Shown here: positions 42,832 to 52,058 of the stretch, one piece after another
Layout: every line of letters starts with the position of its first letter
Numbering within the stretch: position 1 is the first letter of the stretch
Origin: Bradyrhizobium nitroreducens
GTDB lineage: Bacteria; Pseudomonadota; Alphaproteobacteria; Rhizobiales; Xanthobacteraceae
Assembly: GCF_002776695.1 (NCBI RefSeq)
Contig: NZ_LFJC01000003.1
Coordinates: 6,491,974-6,555,973 of the forward strand
Direction: 5' to 3'
DNA length: 64,000 nt
Translations under genes and position numbers: made by a program
Notes under the pieces: model-generated
Database searches by the model: none
Told to the model about the DNA's origin: nothing
What the model saw: the letters and a program-made list of their open reading frames with translations, nothing else

Positions 42832-43677
42832 TCACATCCCGCTCAGGCCGCTATCCACCGCCAGCGTCTGTGCTGTGACATAGACGCTTTCGTCCGAGAG
42901 AAAGAACAGCACGGCGTAGGCGATCTCCCAGGCCGTGGCCTGGCGGCCGAAGGGAACATGGCCCTTGCCGCGATTGGGGCGGCCGGCGCCGGCTTCGCGG
43001 CCGTTCGGGGTGTCGACGAGGCCGGGATAGACGAGGTTGGCGCGGATGCCGCGGCGCGATCCGAGATGGGCGATGTTGCGCATCAGCCCGCCGAGCGCCG
43101 CTTTCGATGAATCATACACGGCCATTTGCGAGCCCGCCTTCAGCGCGGCGATCGAGGAGATGAAGACGATGGCGCCGCCATCGTCGAATTTCGGCAAGCC
43201 TGCGCGGCAGCACAGCATAGGACCGCGGACGTTGACGTCGTAGATCTTGTTCCACTCCTCGGGGCTGACATTGTCGAGCCCGGTCTTGCCGAAGGTACCG
43301 ATGTTCAGCACCATGCCGTCGAGGCCGCCCATCGCGCGATGCGCCTCCTCGATCATGCGGACGACGTCTGCTTCCGACGTGACGTCCGCGGCAATCGCGA
43401 AGGCCTCGCCGCCTTCGCCGGTGATGCGCTTGACCGTCTGCTCGGCGGAGCTGCGGTTGAGATCGGCGACCGCGACCTTGGCGCCCTCGCGTGCGCACAA
43501 CATGCTCATGGCGCGGCCGTTGCCGATCGGATCGGTGGCCGCGTCGAACACCCGCTGGCCACCACCGACGATGAGGATACGGCGCCCCTTCAACCGCCCC
43601 CTCCCCGGCGCTTCGCCCAAGGACTCCGCGCTGGGTGGACGAACGTAACGCTCCGACTTGGTCTCGGTCTCCGTCAT
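42832..43677 (-). CDS. SDR-family oxidoreductase
   Basis: The 281-residue enzyme has an N-terminal glycine-rich loop (LIVGGGQRVFDAATDPIGNG, an unusual spacing compared with TGxxxGxG), NIG in the structural strand, an ISSIAA Ser and a complete catalytic Y-D-S-S-K. It is an NAD(P)-dependent dehydrogenase of unknown substrate. It follows the carboxymuconolactone-decarboxylase-like gene by 9 bases in the same operon as the TetR regulator. Confidence 0.88.
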   Translation of the reverse strand: MTETETKSERYVRPPSAESLGEAPGRGRLKGRRILIVGGGQRVFDAATDPIGNGRAMSMLCAREGAKVAVADLNRSSAEQTVKRITGEGGEAFAIAADVTSEADVVRMIEEAHRAMGGLDGMVLNIGTFGKTGLDNVSPEEWNKIYDVNVRGPMLCCRAGLPKFDDGGAIVFISSIAALKAGSQMAVYDSSKAALGGLMRNIAHLGSRRGIRANLVYPGLVDTPNGREAGAGRPNRGKGHVPFGRQATAWEIAYAVLFFLSDESVYVTAQTLAVDSGLSGM

Positions 43678-43686
43678 CTCCGCCGC

Positions 43687-44238
43687 CTACTTCTTGCCGC
43701 CGTCATAGACCTTCATGCCGGCGGCGGGATCGAGATCTGTTTCGGTCGCCTCGGTCAGGCGCGCCATCATCATGTAGAAGCCGAGCGCAACGATCGATTC
43801 GACGATCTCCTGGTCGCTGAAGTGCTTTCGCACGGACGCGAAGGTCGCCTCGGGAACGCGGACGTTCTCGACGACCTCGCGGCCGAACTTGAGCAGCGCG
43901 CGTTCGGCCTCGCTCAAGCCGGCCGCATCGTAGTCGCCACGCTCGACCGCATCGACCTGCGCCTGCGTGCAGCCGACGCCGAGTGCGATCGGCACGTGCT
44001 GGCGCCATTCATAGGCGCCGCCCTCGAGCTGGGCCGCCTGGAGGATCAGCAGCTCGCGGTTGACGGCGCTGAGCTTCTGCTTGTGCAGGATCGAATTGCC
44101 GAGCCGCATCGCCGGGATCATGTTGGCCTCGGCATGGGCCATCATGCGGAAGATGTTGAGCTTGACCGGCATGCGGTCGAACGAGGCACGGATGTCGCCG
44201 CTCGTCGTCTCCGGATCAATCAGGGGCAGCCTTGCCAC
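43687..44238 (-). CDS. Carboxymuconolactone decarboxylase / AhpD-like protein
   Basis: The helical protein carries the CMD core (NRELLILQAAQLEGGAYEWRQHVPIALGVGCTQAQVDAV) with the usual E-W-x-x-H. It lacks the AhpD CxxC pair, so a peroxidase role is unlikely and a decarboxylase or lyase-like role is more likely. A GTG at 44238 with GGGAGAG 4-5 bases upstream is chosen; ATG codons at 44280 and 44292 would increase overlap with the TetR gene. Confidence 0.8.
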   Translation of the reverse strand: MARLPLIDPETTSGDIRASFDRMPVKLNIFRMMAHAEANMIPAMRLGNSILHKQKLSAVNRELLILQAAQLEGGAYEWRQHVPIALGVGCTQAQVDAVERGDYDAAGLSEAERALLKFGREVVENVRVPEATFASVRKHFSDQEIVESIVALGFYMMMARLTEATETDLDPAAGMKVYDGGKK

Positions 44239-44914
44239 GATTCTCTCCCTTTGTTTTTCGTTTCTTGTTGCCGTCGCCATTATCCGCCGCAATCAGCGAC
44301 AGGAAGAAGGACAGATAACGGTCGATCGCCTCGATCACCTTCGGCCGCGGCGAGGGCGCCGCGCCCATCACGTAATGCTCGAGGCGGATATAGATCAGGC
44401 CGGCGGCGAACAGCCGGGCGGTCTCGCGCGGATCGGTGGTCGAGATCAGGCCCGCCAGCGCAAAACCGCGGAAATAATCCGTCATCATGCTCTGCTCGCG
44501 CGCGTAGAAATGGTCGGCGAACTTGGCACGGATGCCTGGGACGCGGTTACGCTCGGCGGTGATCACCTTCTGGAACTGGTGCTCGCGCGGGTCGGACCAT
44601 TGCTCGACGAGGTCGAGCGCGAACTGGCGGCAGAACGCCGCGGGCTGGCGCGCGAGCTGCTTGTAGCGCGGCTCCTCCAGCCGGCTCGCCGAACTGGCGG
44701 GGCCATGCTCGCTGACGATCGCTTCCAGGATCGCGGCCTTGCCGGGAAAGTGGTTGTAGAGGCTGCTCTCGCGAATGCCGACGCGGCGCGCGAGCTCGCG
44801 CATCGAGGCGCCGCCATAGCCGCTCTGCGCGAACAGATTGAGCGCCTCGGACAGGATGCGCTCCCGCGTCGTTGGCGCGGCCGCTTCCGCCGCGCTGGAG
44901 GTGTGGACAGCCAT
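44216..44914 (-). CDS. TetR-family transcriptional regulator
   Basis: The 232-residue protein has an N-terminal HTH (RERILSEALNLFAQSGYGGASMRELARRVGIRESSLYNHFPGKAAIL) and an alpha-helical ligand domain. It is the first gene of a minus-strand operon with the CMD and SDR genes and diverges from the substrate-binding protein gene at 45083. Two GAACGATCGTTC palindromes lie directly upstream, probably its operators, so it likely controls both directions. Confidence 0.9.
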   Translation of the reverse strand: MAVHTSSAAEAAAPTTRERILSEALNLFAQSGYGGASMRELARRVGIRESSLYNHFPGKAAILEAIVSEHGPASSASRLEEPRYKQLARQPAAFCRQFALDLVEQWSDPREHQFQKVITAERNRVPGIRAKFADHFYAREQSMMTDYFRGFALAGLISTTDPRETARLFAAGLIYIRLEHYVMGAAPSPRPKVIEAIDRYLSFFLSLIAADNGDGNKKRKTKGENRGKAAPD

Positions 44915-44920
44915 GACGAC

Positions 44921-44970
44921 TTGACTAACGAACGATCGTTCGCTAGTCAACCGTACGAACGATCGTTCGT
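44921..44970. promoter_or_regulatory. Two GAACGATCGTTC palindromes, candidate TetR operators
   Basis: The first (44921-44950) is a 30-base near-perfect palindrome, TTGACTA on the left and TAGTCAA on the right around CGAACGATCGTTCG. The second (44955-44970) is ACGAACGATCGTTCGT. Their centres are 27 bases apart. They lie 6 bases upstream of the TetR start, in the divergent promoter region. Confidence 0.7.
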
Positions 44971-45082
44971 TTGGCCAGCCTGGCGGCAACGGTCGCGGCC
45001 CGCAAGCCTGCTTCGGGCGCTGTTCTCGCGTTTCAACTCCGCTCCATCGAGAGGCGGAGAGCAATTTTGGGGAGACGACCTC

Positions 45083-46291
45083 ATGGCGCGCTTTGCCCGC
45101 CTTCGCGTAGTTGCGACCAGCATCCTGTTGCCGCTGCTCGCGGCCAGCACCGCCTCCGCCCAAAGCAGGTACGACCCCGGCGCCGACGACAAGGCCATCA
45201 AGATCGGCACCACCGCGCCGCTGAGCGGCCCGGTCTCGGCCTTCGCCCAGATCGCAAGATCCGCGGAAGCCTATTTCCGCAAGGTGAACGACGAGGGCGG
45301 CGTCAACGGCCGGCGCATCCAGATGATCATCGCTGATGACGCCTACAGCCCGCCGAAGACGGTGGAACAAACCCGAAGGCTGGTCGAGAGCGACGAAGTG
45401 CTGCTGATCTTCGGCGGCGTCGGCACCCCGACCAACAGCGCCGTGCACAAATATCTCAACGACCGCAAGGTGCCGCAGCTCTTCCTCGGCTCGGGCGCGG
45501 CGAAGTGGGACGATCCCAAGAACTTTCCATGGACCGTCGGCTGGCAGCCGACCTATCGCGACGAGGCGATCGCCTACGCCAGATACGTCAAGGCCAGCCA
45601 CGCCAACGCCAAGATCGGCGTGCTCTACCAGAACGACGATCTCGGCAAGGACTATCTGAAGGCGCTGGAGGAAGGGCTCGGCGGCGGCGAAGCCATTGTC
45701 GCCCGCGCAGCCTATGAGACCTCTGCACCCACGGTCGACACCCAGATCCTGCAGCTGAAGACCGCCGGCGCCGAAATCGTGCTGGTGGCGGCGACGCCGA
45801 GGTTTGCGGCACAGGCGATCCGCAAGATCGGCGAGATCGGCTGGAAGCCCGTGACCATCATCTCCAACGTCTCGGCCTCGATCAGCGGCGTGCTCGAGCC
45901 GGCCGGCAAGGACAATTCCACCGGCGTGATCTCCAGCCAGTATCTGAAGGACGCCACCGATCCCGCCAACAAGGATGATGCCGGCTACAAGGAATGGCTC
46001 GCCTTCATGGACAAGTACCTGCCCGACGCCAACAAGAGCGACTGGCTCAACGTCTATGGCTATACCATCGCGCAGACGCTGGTGACGGTGCTGAAGGCAT
46101 CCGGCAACGACCTTACCCGGGCCAATGTGATGAAGCAGGCGACCACGCTCAAGGACGTGCGCCTGCCGATGCTGATCAACGGCACCACGGTGAACAACTC
46201 GCCGGCACGCTATACGCCGATGACGAGCCTGCAGCTGATCCGCTTCGACGGCACGCGCTGGATGCCGTTCGGCGAACTCCTGAAGAACTGA
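45083..46291 (+). CDS. Branched-chain amino-acid-type ABC substrate-binding protein (orphan)
   Basis: This 402-residue periplasmic protein has a signal peptide ending ASTASAQ and the LivK-like fold: KIGTTAPLSGPVSAFAQIARSAEAYF, GVNGRRIQMIIADDAYSP and TVEQTRRLVESDEVLLIFG. No permease or ATPase lies near it, so it must use transporter parts encoded elsewhere or act as a sensor. GGGGAG lies upstream of the ATG. Genes around it suggest uptake of an aromatic or carboxylic compound. Confidence 0.9.
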   Translation: MARFARLRVVATSILLPLLAASTASAQSRYDPGADDKAIKIGTTAPLSGPVSAFAQIARSAEAYFRKVNDEGGVNGRRIQMIIADDAYSPPKTVEQTRRLVESDEVLLIFGGVGTPTNSAVHKYLNDRKVPQLFLGSGAAKWDDPKNFPWTVGWQPTYRDEAIAYARYVKASHANAKIGVLYQNDDLGKDYLKALEEGLGGGEAIVARAAYETSAPTVDTQILQLKTAGAEIVLVAATPRFAAQAIRKIGEIGWKPVTIISNVSASISGVLEPAGKDNSTGVISSQYLKDATDPANKDDAGYKEWLAFMDKYLPDANKSDWLNVYGYTIAQTLVTVLKASGNDLTRANVMKQATTLKDVRLPMLINGTTVNNSPARYTPMTSLQLIRFDGTRWMPFGELLKN

Positions 46292-46294
46292 GGC

Positions 46295-47188
46295 ATGCGG
46301 CAGGTCAGAATCGGCAGCATGCGGGTCGATCTCGTCAGCGAGATCCCCGCGCTCGCCTTCGACAAGAGCTGGCTGTTCGCCAACGTCACCGACAAGGTGA
46401 TCGCGGACAACCGCAGTTGGCTCGATCACCGCTATATCGAGCCGGAGACCGGCCGTTTCATCCTCAGCCACCACTCCTATCTCGTCCGCACACCGCGCTG
46501 GACCGCGATCGTCGACACCTGCTGCGGCAACCACAAGAAGCGGCCGCGTGTGCCGGCGTGGAACAACCTCGACCAGCCCTATCTGGAGAATTTGCAGGCA
46601 CTGGGCGTTGCCCCTGAACAGGTCGATTTCGTGATGTGCACGCATCTGCATGTCGATCACGTCGGCTGGAACACGCGGCTGCTCGACGGCAGCTGGGTGC
46701 CGACCTTCCCCAACGCGCGCTATCTGATGGGGCGCGAGGAGTACCGGCATTTCGAGGCCGCGCACAAGGCGGCGCCGAAGAGCCCGGTGAACCACGGCTC
46801 GTTCGAGGATTCCGTGCTGCCGGTGGTCGCCGCAGGCCTTGCCGAATTCGTCGAGACCGATCATCGCCTGTTTGGTGATCGCGACGCGGCCCTGCGCTTC
46901 GCGCCGGCGCCGGGGCACACCGCCGGCAACATGCAGATCCATCTCAATGGCGGCCACGATCATGCGGTGATGTCGGGCGACGTCATCCATCATCCGATCC
47001 AGTGCGCTGCGCCGTGGCTGTCCAATGCCGCCGATGTCGATCCGGCCGCAGCGGTCGCGACGCGGATGGCGCTGTTGGAGGAGCTCGCGGACACGCCGAG
47101 CTATCTGCTCACCGGTCATTTTCCGGCACCGACCGCAGGTCGCGTCATCAGGCACGGCGATGCCTATCGCTTTCGTTTCGAGAATTAG
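46295..47188 (+). CDS. MBL-fold metallo-hydrolase
   Basis: The 297-residue enzyme has the metal motif THLHVDH (His117, His119, Asp121, His122), a later GHTAGN His and a GDVIHHP Asp, so a dinuclear zinc centre is complete. Relatives hydrolyse lactones and related esters. It starts three bases after the upstream stop. It likely opens a ring or cleaves an ester in the pathway of this cluster. Confidence 0.9.
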   Translation: MRQVRIGSMRVDLVSEIPALAFDKSWLFANVTDKVIADNRSWLDHRYIEPETGRFILSHHSYLVRTPRWTAIVDTCCGNHKKRPRVPAWNNLDQPYLENLQALGVAPEQVDFVMCTHLHVDHVGWNTRLLDGSWVPTFPNARYLMGREEYRHFEAAHKAAPKSPVNHGSFEDSVLPVVAAGLAEFVETDHRLFGDRDAALRFAPAPGHTAGNMQIHLNGGHDHAVMSGDVIHHPIQCAAPWLSNAADVDPAAAVATRMALLEELADTPSYLLTGHFPAPTAGRVIRHGDAYRFRFEN

Positions 47189-47198
47189 GGGGACAATC

Positions 47199-48167
47199 AT
47201 GAAGTTCAGGACCGCCACGCTCTCATTGCTCGCATTGCTATCGGCGGCACTGCCGTCGCATGCCGAGGATCCGGCCGCCTACCCCACGCACAAGATCAAG
47301 ATGCTGTTGCCTTATGCGGCCGGCGGCGGCGGCGACGTTGTCGGCCGGCTGCTCGCGGACAGGATGGGCAAGACGCTGGGGCAGAGCATCTATATCGAGA
47401 ACCACACGGGCGCGGCCGGCACGCTCGGCACGCAGATGGTCGCGACGTCGCCGAACGACGGCTACACCATCACCGTCGGCGGCATGACCACCCATGTGCT
47501 GGCGCCGGCGATCTATCCAAGACTGCCCTACGACCCGATCAAGGATTTCACCACCATCGGCCGCGTCGGCACCTCCTCGATCATGCTGGTGGCGACCAAG
47601 AACTTTGCCGCCAATGACATCAAGGGCCTGGTCGCGCTGGCCAAGAAGGGCGAGCCGGTGCAGTACGGCAGCTGGGGCGTCGGCTCGACCGGACAATTCT
47701 GCGCTGAGATCCTGATGCAGCAGACCGGCATCAAGATGGAGCACGTCCCGTTCAACGGCATCGCCAAGCTGGCCGGCGATTTGCTCGGCGGCCACATCTC
47801 GTTGGCCACGCTGGACGTTGCGACTGCAACGCCGCTGGTGAAGGACGGCTCGATCAAGGCGCTGGCTGCCTGCGGCGAGCGTTCGCCGAGCCTGCCCGAT
47901 GTCGCCAGCTACGGGGAACAGGGCGTGCCGTTCGACCGCAGCCTGTCCTGGGCGATGTATGCGCCCGCGGGCCTTGCCGAACCCATCGCGAAGAAGCTGT
48001 CGGCGGCCCTGAAGGAGGCGCTCGGTGATGACGTGGTGAAAGAGAAGCTGCTGGCGCTCGGCATCACCCCGCAATTCGTGCCCGGCGAGGAGCAGCGCGA
48101 CATCAATGCGCGCGACATCGCAGCCTGGAAGCAGGTTGCCAAGGACGCGGGGATCGAGGTCAAGTGA
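47199..48167 (+). CDS. Bug/TctC-family tripartite tricarboxylate transporter substrate-binding protein
   Basis: The 322-residue periplasmic protein has a signal peptide (MKFRTATLSLLALLSAALPSHA) and Bug motifs: KMLLPYAAGGGGDVVGRLLADRM and ENHTGAAGTLGTQMVATSPNDGYT. These proteins bind carboxylates. The membrane parts TctA and TctB are absent here. The start at 47199 has AGGGGGA upstream and follows the hydrolase stop by 10 bases. Confidence 0.9.
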   Translation: MKFRTATLSLLALLSAALPSHAEDPAAYPTHKIKMLLPYAAGGGGDVVGRLLADRMGKTLGQSIYIENHTGAAGTLGTQMVATSPNDGYTITVGGMTTHVLAPAIYPRLPYDPIKDFTTIGRVGTSSIMLVATKNFAANDIKGLVALAKKGEPVQYGSWGVGSTGQFCAEILMQQTGIKMEHVPFNGIAKLAGDLLGGHISLATLDVATATPLVKDGSIKALAACGERSPSLPDVASYGEQGVPFDRSLSWAMYAPAGLAEPIAKKLSAALKEALGDDVVKEKLLALGITPQFVPGEEQRDINARDIAAWKQVAKDAGIEVK

Positions 48168-48192
48168 CCGGGTTGAGGACAGGAGCGCAGGC

Positions 48193-48732
48193 ATGAGCCG
48201 CATCTTCGGCGCGGTGCGCCAGAACGGATATGTGGTGCGGGACATCCAGGCCGCGATGAAACACTGGATCGAGGTGATGGGTGTCGGCCCCTGGTACTAC
48301 ATGGACCGGGTCAAGACCGACTGGTTCCGCCATCGCGGCCAGGACTCATCCGTCGCGATGAGCATCGCGCTCGCCAATTCCGGCGATCTCCAGATCGAAT
48401 TGATCCAGCAGCGCAACGACGCGCCCTCGTTGTACAGGGAGTTCCTCGACGCCGGTCACGAGGGGCTCCAGCACATGTCCTACTGGAGCCACGACTATCA
48501 GGCGCTCTACGACAAGGCGATCGGGCTCGGCTACAGGGTCGGCCATGAGGGCCAGATCGGCGGCGACAAGGGGCGCTTTGCCTATTTCGACACGCAGGCC
48601 CATCCGGGCACGGTGATCGAGATCTCGGACATCAGCGGCACCAAGGGGCCGTTCTTCGAGCGTGTCCGGCAGGCGGCATTGAGCTGGGACGGCACGCGGC
48701 CGATCCGCGAGGTCGGCGGCGGCATATCGTAG
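48193..48732 (+). CDS. VOC-superfamily (glyoxalase/dioxygenase-like) protein
   Basis: The 179-residue protein begins GAVRQNGYVVRDIQAAMKHWIEVMGVGPW, the VOC repeat, and has GTVIEISDISG at the closing strand with a metal-binding Glu. Members are isomerases, lyases or dioxygenases. AGGAG lies upstream of the ATG. It closes the plus-strand operon of the catabolic cluster. Confidence 0.88.
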   Translation: MSRIFGAVRQNGYVVRDIQAAMKHWIEVMGVGPWYYMDRVKTDWFRHRGQDSSVAMSIALANSGDLQIELIQQRNDAPSLYREFLDAGHEGLQHMSYWSHDYQALYDKAIGLGYRVGHEGQIGGDKGRFAYFDTQAHPGTVIEISDISGTKGPFFERVRQAALSWDGTRPIREVGGGIS

Positions 48733-48849
48733 GATCGATTGCCGTCATGCGGCGCGGGGAAACGCCGATCCGGACCAAATAGAAATTGTATTGCGCCCCC
48801 GGTCGGATATTGTTGCCGACATTTATAGATCCCGGCTTTGGGGGCCGTG

Positions 48850-51159
48850 ATGAAGTTTCTTTATCTCTTTATTTTCGGCACATTGGCGCTTGTCTTGGAG
48901 CCCGCCGCAGCATTTGCCGACCAGCGCATGGCGCTGGTCATGGGCAATTCGGCCTATCAGCGCGCGCCCAAGCTCGCCAATGCCACCAACGACGCCGGCC
49001 TCTTGGTCGAGACCTTCAAGAAGGCCGGCTTCACCGTCGTCGAAGCACGCAACGATCTGTCCGCGCAGGACATGCGCCGAACCTTGCGCGATTTCGGCGC
49101 GAAGGCGCGTGGCGCCGACATCGCCGTGATCTACTATGCCGGCCACGGCATCGAGATCGACGGCAACAATTATCTCGTTCCCGTCGATGCCCAGCTCGAG
49201 AACGACACCGATGTCTATGACGAGACCATCGGGCTCGACCGCGTGCTGGTCGCCATCGAGCCGGCGAAGCGGCTGCGCCTCGTCATTCTCGATGCCTGCC
49301 GCGACAATCCGTTCGCCAAGAACATGAAGCGCACGATGGCATCGCGGGCGGTCGCGCGGGGCCTGGCCAAGGTCGAACCGTCGAGCCCGAACACGCTGGT
49401 GGCGTTCGCGGCCAAGGCCGGGCTCACGGCGCTCGACGGCGACGGCAAGAACAGCCCGTTCGCCACCGCGCTGGCGCATCACCTCGCAACACCCGGCCTC
49501 GATCTGCGCAAGGCGTTCGGCTACGTCCGCGACGAGGTGCTGCAGGCCACGACCAACAGGCAGGAGCCGTTCATCTACGGCTCGCTCGGCGGCGACGACG
49601 TCGTATTGGCGCCTGCGGCTGCGATTGCCTCCCCGCCGGCCGCGCCGGTGGGCTCCGGAGATGCGAGCGCATCGCGCGACTATGAATTTGCCGAACGCGT
49701 CGGGACCGTGGAGGCCTGGGATCTCTACATCGCGGCGCATCCGAGCGGGTTCTATACCGATCTGGCCAAGGTTCAGCGCAACCGGCTCGCCGCGGCGACG
49801 GCGCGCACACCTCCGGTCACGGTGGAGAACGAGCCGAAGAAGGTGCAGACCTCACCCGTCGTGCCGTCGCAGCCGGAGGCCGCAAAGCCCATGGCTCCCC
49901 CCAAAATGGCGGCTGCTCCAGCCACCGTCGTCCCGCTCGCACTCTCGGGTGCCCCGGCAGGCGAGACGAAGAGCGTCGCCGCCGCGCCGGCATCGACTTG
50001 CACCACGCGAACCGCGAGGCGCGGCAACGATGCCGTCGGCGGCCCGTTCATTCCGGTCTCGATCAAGCCGAATGTCGAGGGCGCGAGCGTGCGCACGATC
50101 GCCGTGTCGCCCAACGGAAGGGAGGTCGCCACCGCGGGCGACGACGGCGTGATCCGGCTCTGGGACGCCGCCTCGTTTCGACTGACGCGGGTGCTGCGGG
50201 GACACACCGGGGCGGTCTACGCACTCGACTACTGGACCGACGGCAGACAGCTTGCCTCCGCCGGGTGGGACGGCAAGGTGAGGGTATGGGACCTCGGAAG
50301 CGACGGCCGCAGCTTGAGCTTCGATGCCGGCGCAAAGCAGTTCGCCGTCGCCTTCGCGCCGGAGCCGTCGCTCAAATACCTGGCCTCGGCCGGCGAGGAC
50401 GGCGTCGTGCGGATCTGGAACCTCGTGACCCGCGAGCTCGCCAAGAGCAAGCTCGATCACCAGAGCGGCGATCCCGCGCGCGCTGCGGTTCGCTCCTTGA
50501 GCTACGCGCCCTCCGGCTCGGGTGAGTTCGTCTCGGCCGGCTATGACGGCAAGATCAGGTTCTATCGCACCAGCGGTGCCGTCGACGCAAAGGACGCCTA
50601 TGGCCGCAAGGCCCTGCGCGTGGCCTATTCGCCCGACGGCTTGCGCGTGGTCACCGCCGGCTCGGATGCGGAGCTCGGCTCGGCAAAAGTGTGGGACGTC
50701 AGGAGCGGCGGATCGCGGCTCCTCGCCGGCCATCGGGATTATGTGGTGTCGGCGAACTGGTCGACGGACAGCAAGCGCATCGTGACCGGCGGCGGCGGGC
50801 GCGACAAATCGGTGAATTTGTGGGACGCCGACAGCGGCCGGCTGCTGGCAAGTTTCGCGGGCCATCAGGAGGACGTCGAGGCGGTCGCGTTCTTCCCGGG
50901 CGGCACGCGGCTGATCTCGGCGAGCGAGGACAAGACCATCAAGGTGTGGGACATCGCCGAGCGGCGCGTGCTTCTCACTGCGATCGGCTTCGGCGATGAC
51001 GGCTATGTCAGCTACACGCCGGAGGGCTGCTACACCGGCTCGAACGGCATCGAAAGCCGGCTCAGCATCTCCAGCGGCAGCCGCTTTGAGCCGATGTCGC
51101 TGGAAGCGCGCAAGGCGATGCAGGAACCGGCGGGATTCACGTCGCTGCTGGCGCGGTAG
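48850..51159 (+). CDS. Secreted caspase-like (peptidase C14) protein with C-terminal WD40 repeats
   Basis: The 769-residue protein has a signal peptide (cleavage near AFA-DQ, residue 23), then an intact caspase-like domain with His99 in YYAGHG and Cys150 in LDACRDNP. A Pro/Ala-rich linker (about 255-405) leads to WD40 repeats (about 415-740; for example HTGAVYALDY...GKVRVWD, HQEDVEAVAFFPGGTRLISASEDKTIKVWD) that form a propeller. It probably acts in the periplasm as a regulated protease whose propeller binds a partner or substrate. It is monocistronic. Confidence 0.9.
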   Translation: MKFLYLFIFGTLALVLEPAAAFADQRMALVMGNSAYQRAPKLANATNDAGLLVETFKKAGFTVVEARNDLSAQDMRRTLRDFGAKARGADIAVIYYAGHGIEIDGNNYLVPVDAQLENDTDVYDETIGLDRVLVAIEPAKRLRLVILDACRDNPFAKNMKRTMASRAVARGLAKVEPSSPNTLVAFAAKAGLTALDGDGKNSPFATALAHHLATPGLDLRKAFGYVRDEVLQATTNRQEPFIYGSLGGDDVVLAPAAAIASPPAAPVGSGDASASRDYEFAERVGTVEAWDLYIAAHPSGFYTDLAKVQRNRLAAATARTPPVTVENEPKKVQTSPVVPSQPEAAKPMAPPKMAAAPATVVPLALSGAPAGETKSVAAAPASTCTTRTARRGNDAVGGPFIPVSIKPNVEGASVRTIAVSPNGREVATAGDDGVIRLWDAASFRLTRVLRGHTGAVYALDYWTDGRQLASAGWDGKVRVWDLGSDGRSLSFDAGAKQFAVAFAPEPSLKYLASAGEDGVVRIWNLVTRELAKSKLDHQSGDPARAAVRSLSYAPSGSGEFVSAGYDGKIRFYRTSGAVDAKDAYGRKALRVAYSPDGLRVVTAGSDAELGSAKVWDVRSGGSRLLAGHRDYVVSANWSTDSKRIVTGGGGRDKSVNLWDADSGRLLASFAGHQEDVEAVAFFPGGTRLISASEDKTIKVWDIAERRVLLTAIGFGDDGYVSYTPEGCYTGSNGIESRLSISSGSRFEPMSLEARKAMQEPAGFTSLLAR

Positions 51160-51212
51160 GCGGCGAGCCGTGCTAACATAGGTCCCGTGTCCGAACCTTC
51201 AGCGAGGCAAAC

Positions 51213-52025
51213 ATGTCCAACACTGACAAGGTTTTCGCCGGCTCGATTCCGAAAATCTACGACGAGTATCTCGTGCCGATGATCTTCTCCGTCTATGCGG
51301 AGGATATCGCGAAACGCGTCGCGGCCCGCTCTCCCGCCGTGCTGCTCGAGATCGCCGCGGGCACGGGCGCTGTGACGCGCGCGGTGGCGGAAGCCTTGCC
51401 GCGCGGCGTCCGTTATGTCGCGACCGACCTCAACGAGCCCATGCTCGCCGTCGCCGCGCGGCGCCAGGCAAATGACGATCGCATCACCTGGCGGCAGGCG
51501 GACGCCATGGCCCTGCCCTTCGGCGACGCCGAGTTCGACGTGGTCTGCTGCCAGTTCGGCGCGATGTTCTTTCCGGACCGCGTCAAGGCTTACGGAGAGG
51601 TCAAGCGCGTCCTGAAGGGCGATGGCACGTTCGTGTTCAACGTCTGGGACCGCATCGAGGACAATGTGGTCACCCACGAGGCGACAATCGCACTCGGCAG
51701 GATGTTTCCCGACGATCCGCCGCGTTTCATGGTCCGCACGCCGCACGGCTATTACGACAAAGCCGTCATCCGAACCGATCTCGAACGCGCAGGCTTCCGC
51801 GACATCTCGATCGAGACGCTGTCCGAAATCAGCCGCGCACCGTCGGCCGAATACGTCGCACTCGCGCTCTGCCAGGGCACGCCGCTGCGCAGCGAGATCG
51901 AGGCAAGGGATGCCAGCAAGCTTCAGGCTGCGACCGACCTCGTTGCCGAGACGCTCCGAACCCGGCATGGATCCGGAGCGGTCGACGGCAAGATCCAGGC
52001 GATCGTGATCGAAGCGCGGGCGTAG
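51213..52025 (+). CDS. SAM-dependent class I methyltransferase
   Basis: The 270-residue enzyme has motif I LEIAAGTGAVTRAVAEAL, the acidic end of strand 2 VATDLNEPML and QADAMALPFGDAEFD, the pattern of UbiE/Methyltransf_11 proteins. The methyl acceptor is unknown. GAGG lies upstream of the ATG. It is independent of the caspase gene 54 bases upstream, though read-through is possible. Confidence 0.87.
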   Translation: MSNTDKVFAGSIPKIYDEYLVPMIFSVYAEDIAKRVAARSPAVLLEIAAGTGAVTRAVAEALPRGVRYVATDLNEPMLAVAARRQANDDRITWRQADAMALPFGDAEFDVVCCQFGAMFFPDRVKAYGEVKRVLKGDGTFVFNVWDRIEDNVVTHEATIALGRMFPDDPPRFMVRTPHGYYDKAVIRTDLERAGFRDISIETLSEISRAPSAEYVALALCQGTPLRSEIEARDASKLQAATDLVAETLRTRHGSGAVDGKIQAIVIEARA

Positions 52026-52058
52026 CGACGACCTCGGCCCGCCGCAGCGGGCGAGCAG

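Noticed and set aside
44914..47218. Upstream extension of the TetR frame to about 1000 codons
   Set aside because: The extension runs antisense to two convincing genes and crosses the palindromic operator; TetR starts at 44914.
6646..51159. The two caspase-like proteins as recent paralogues
   Set aside because: They share only the fold-level motifs; domain contexts, active-site residues and localisation differ.
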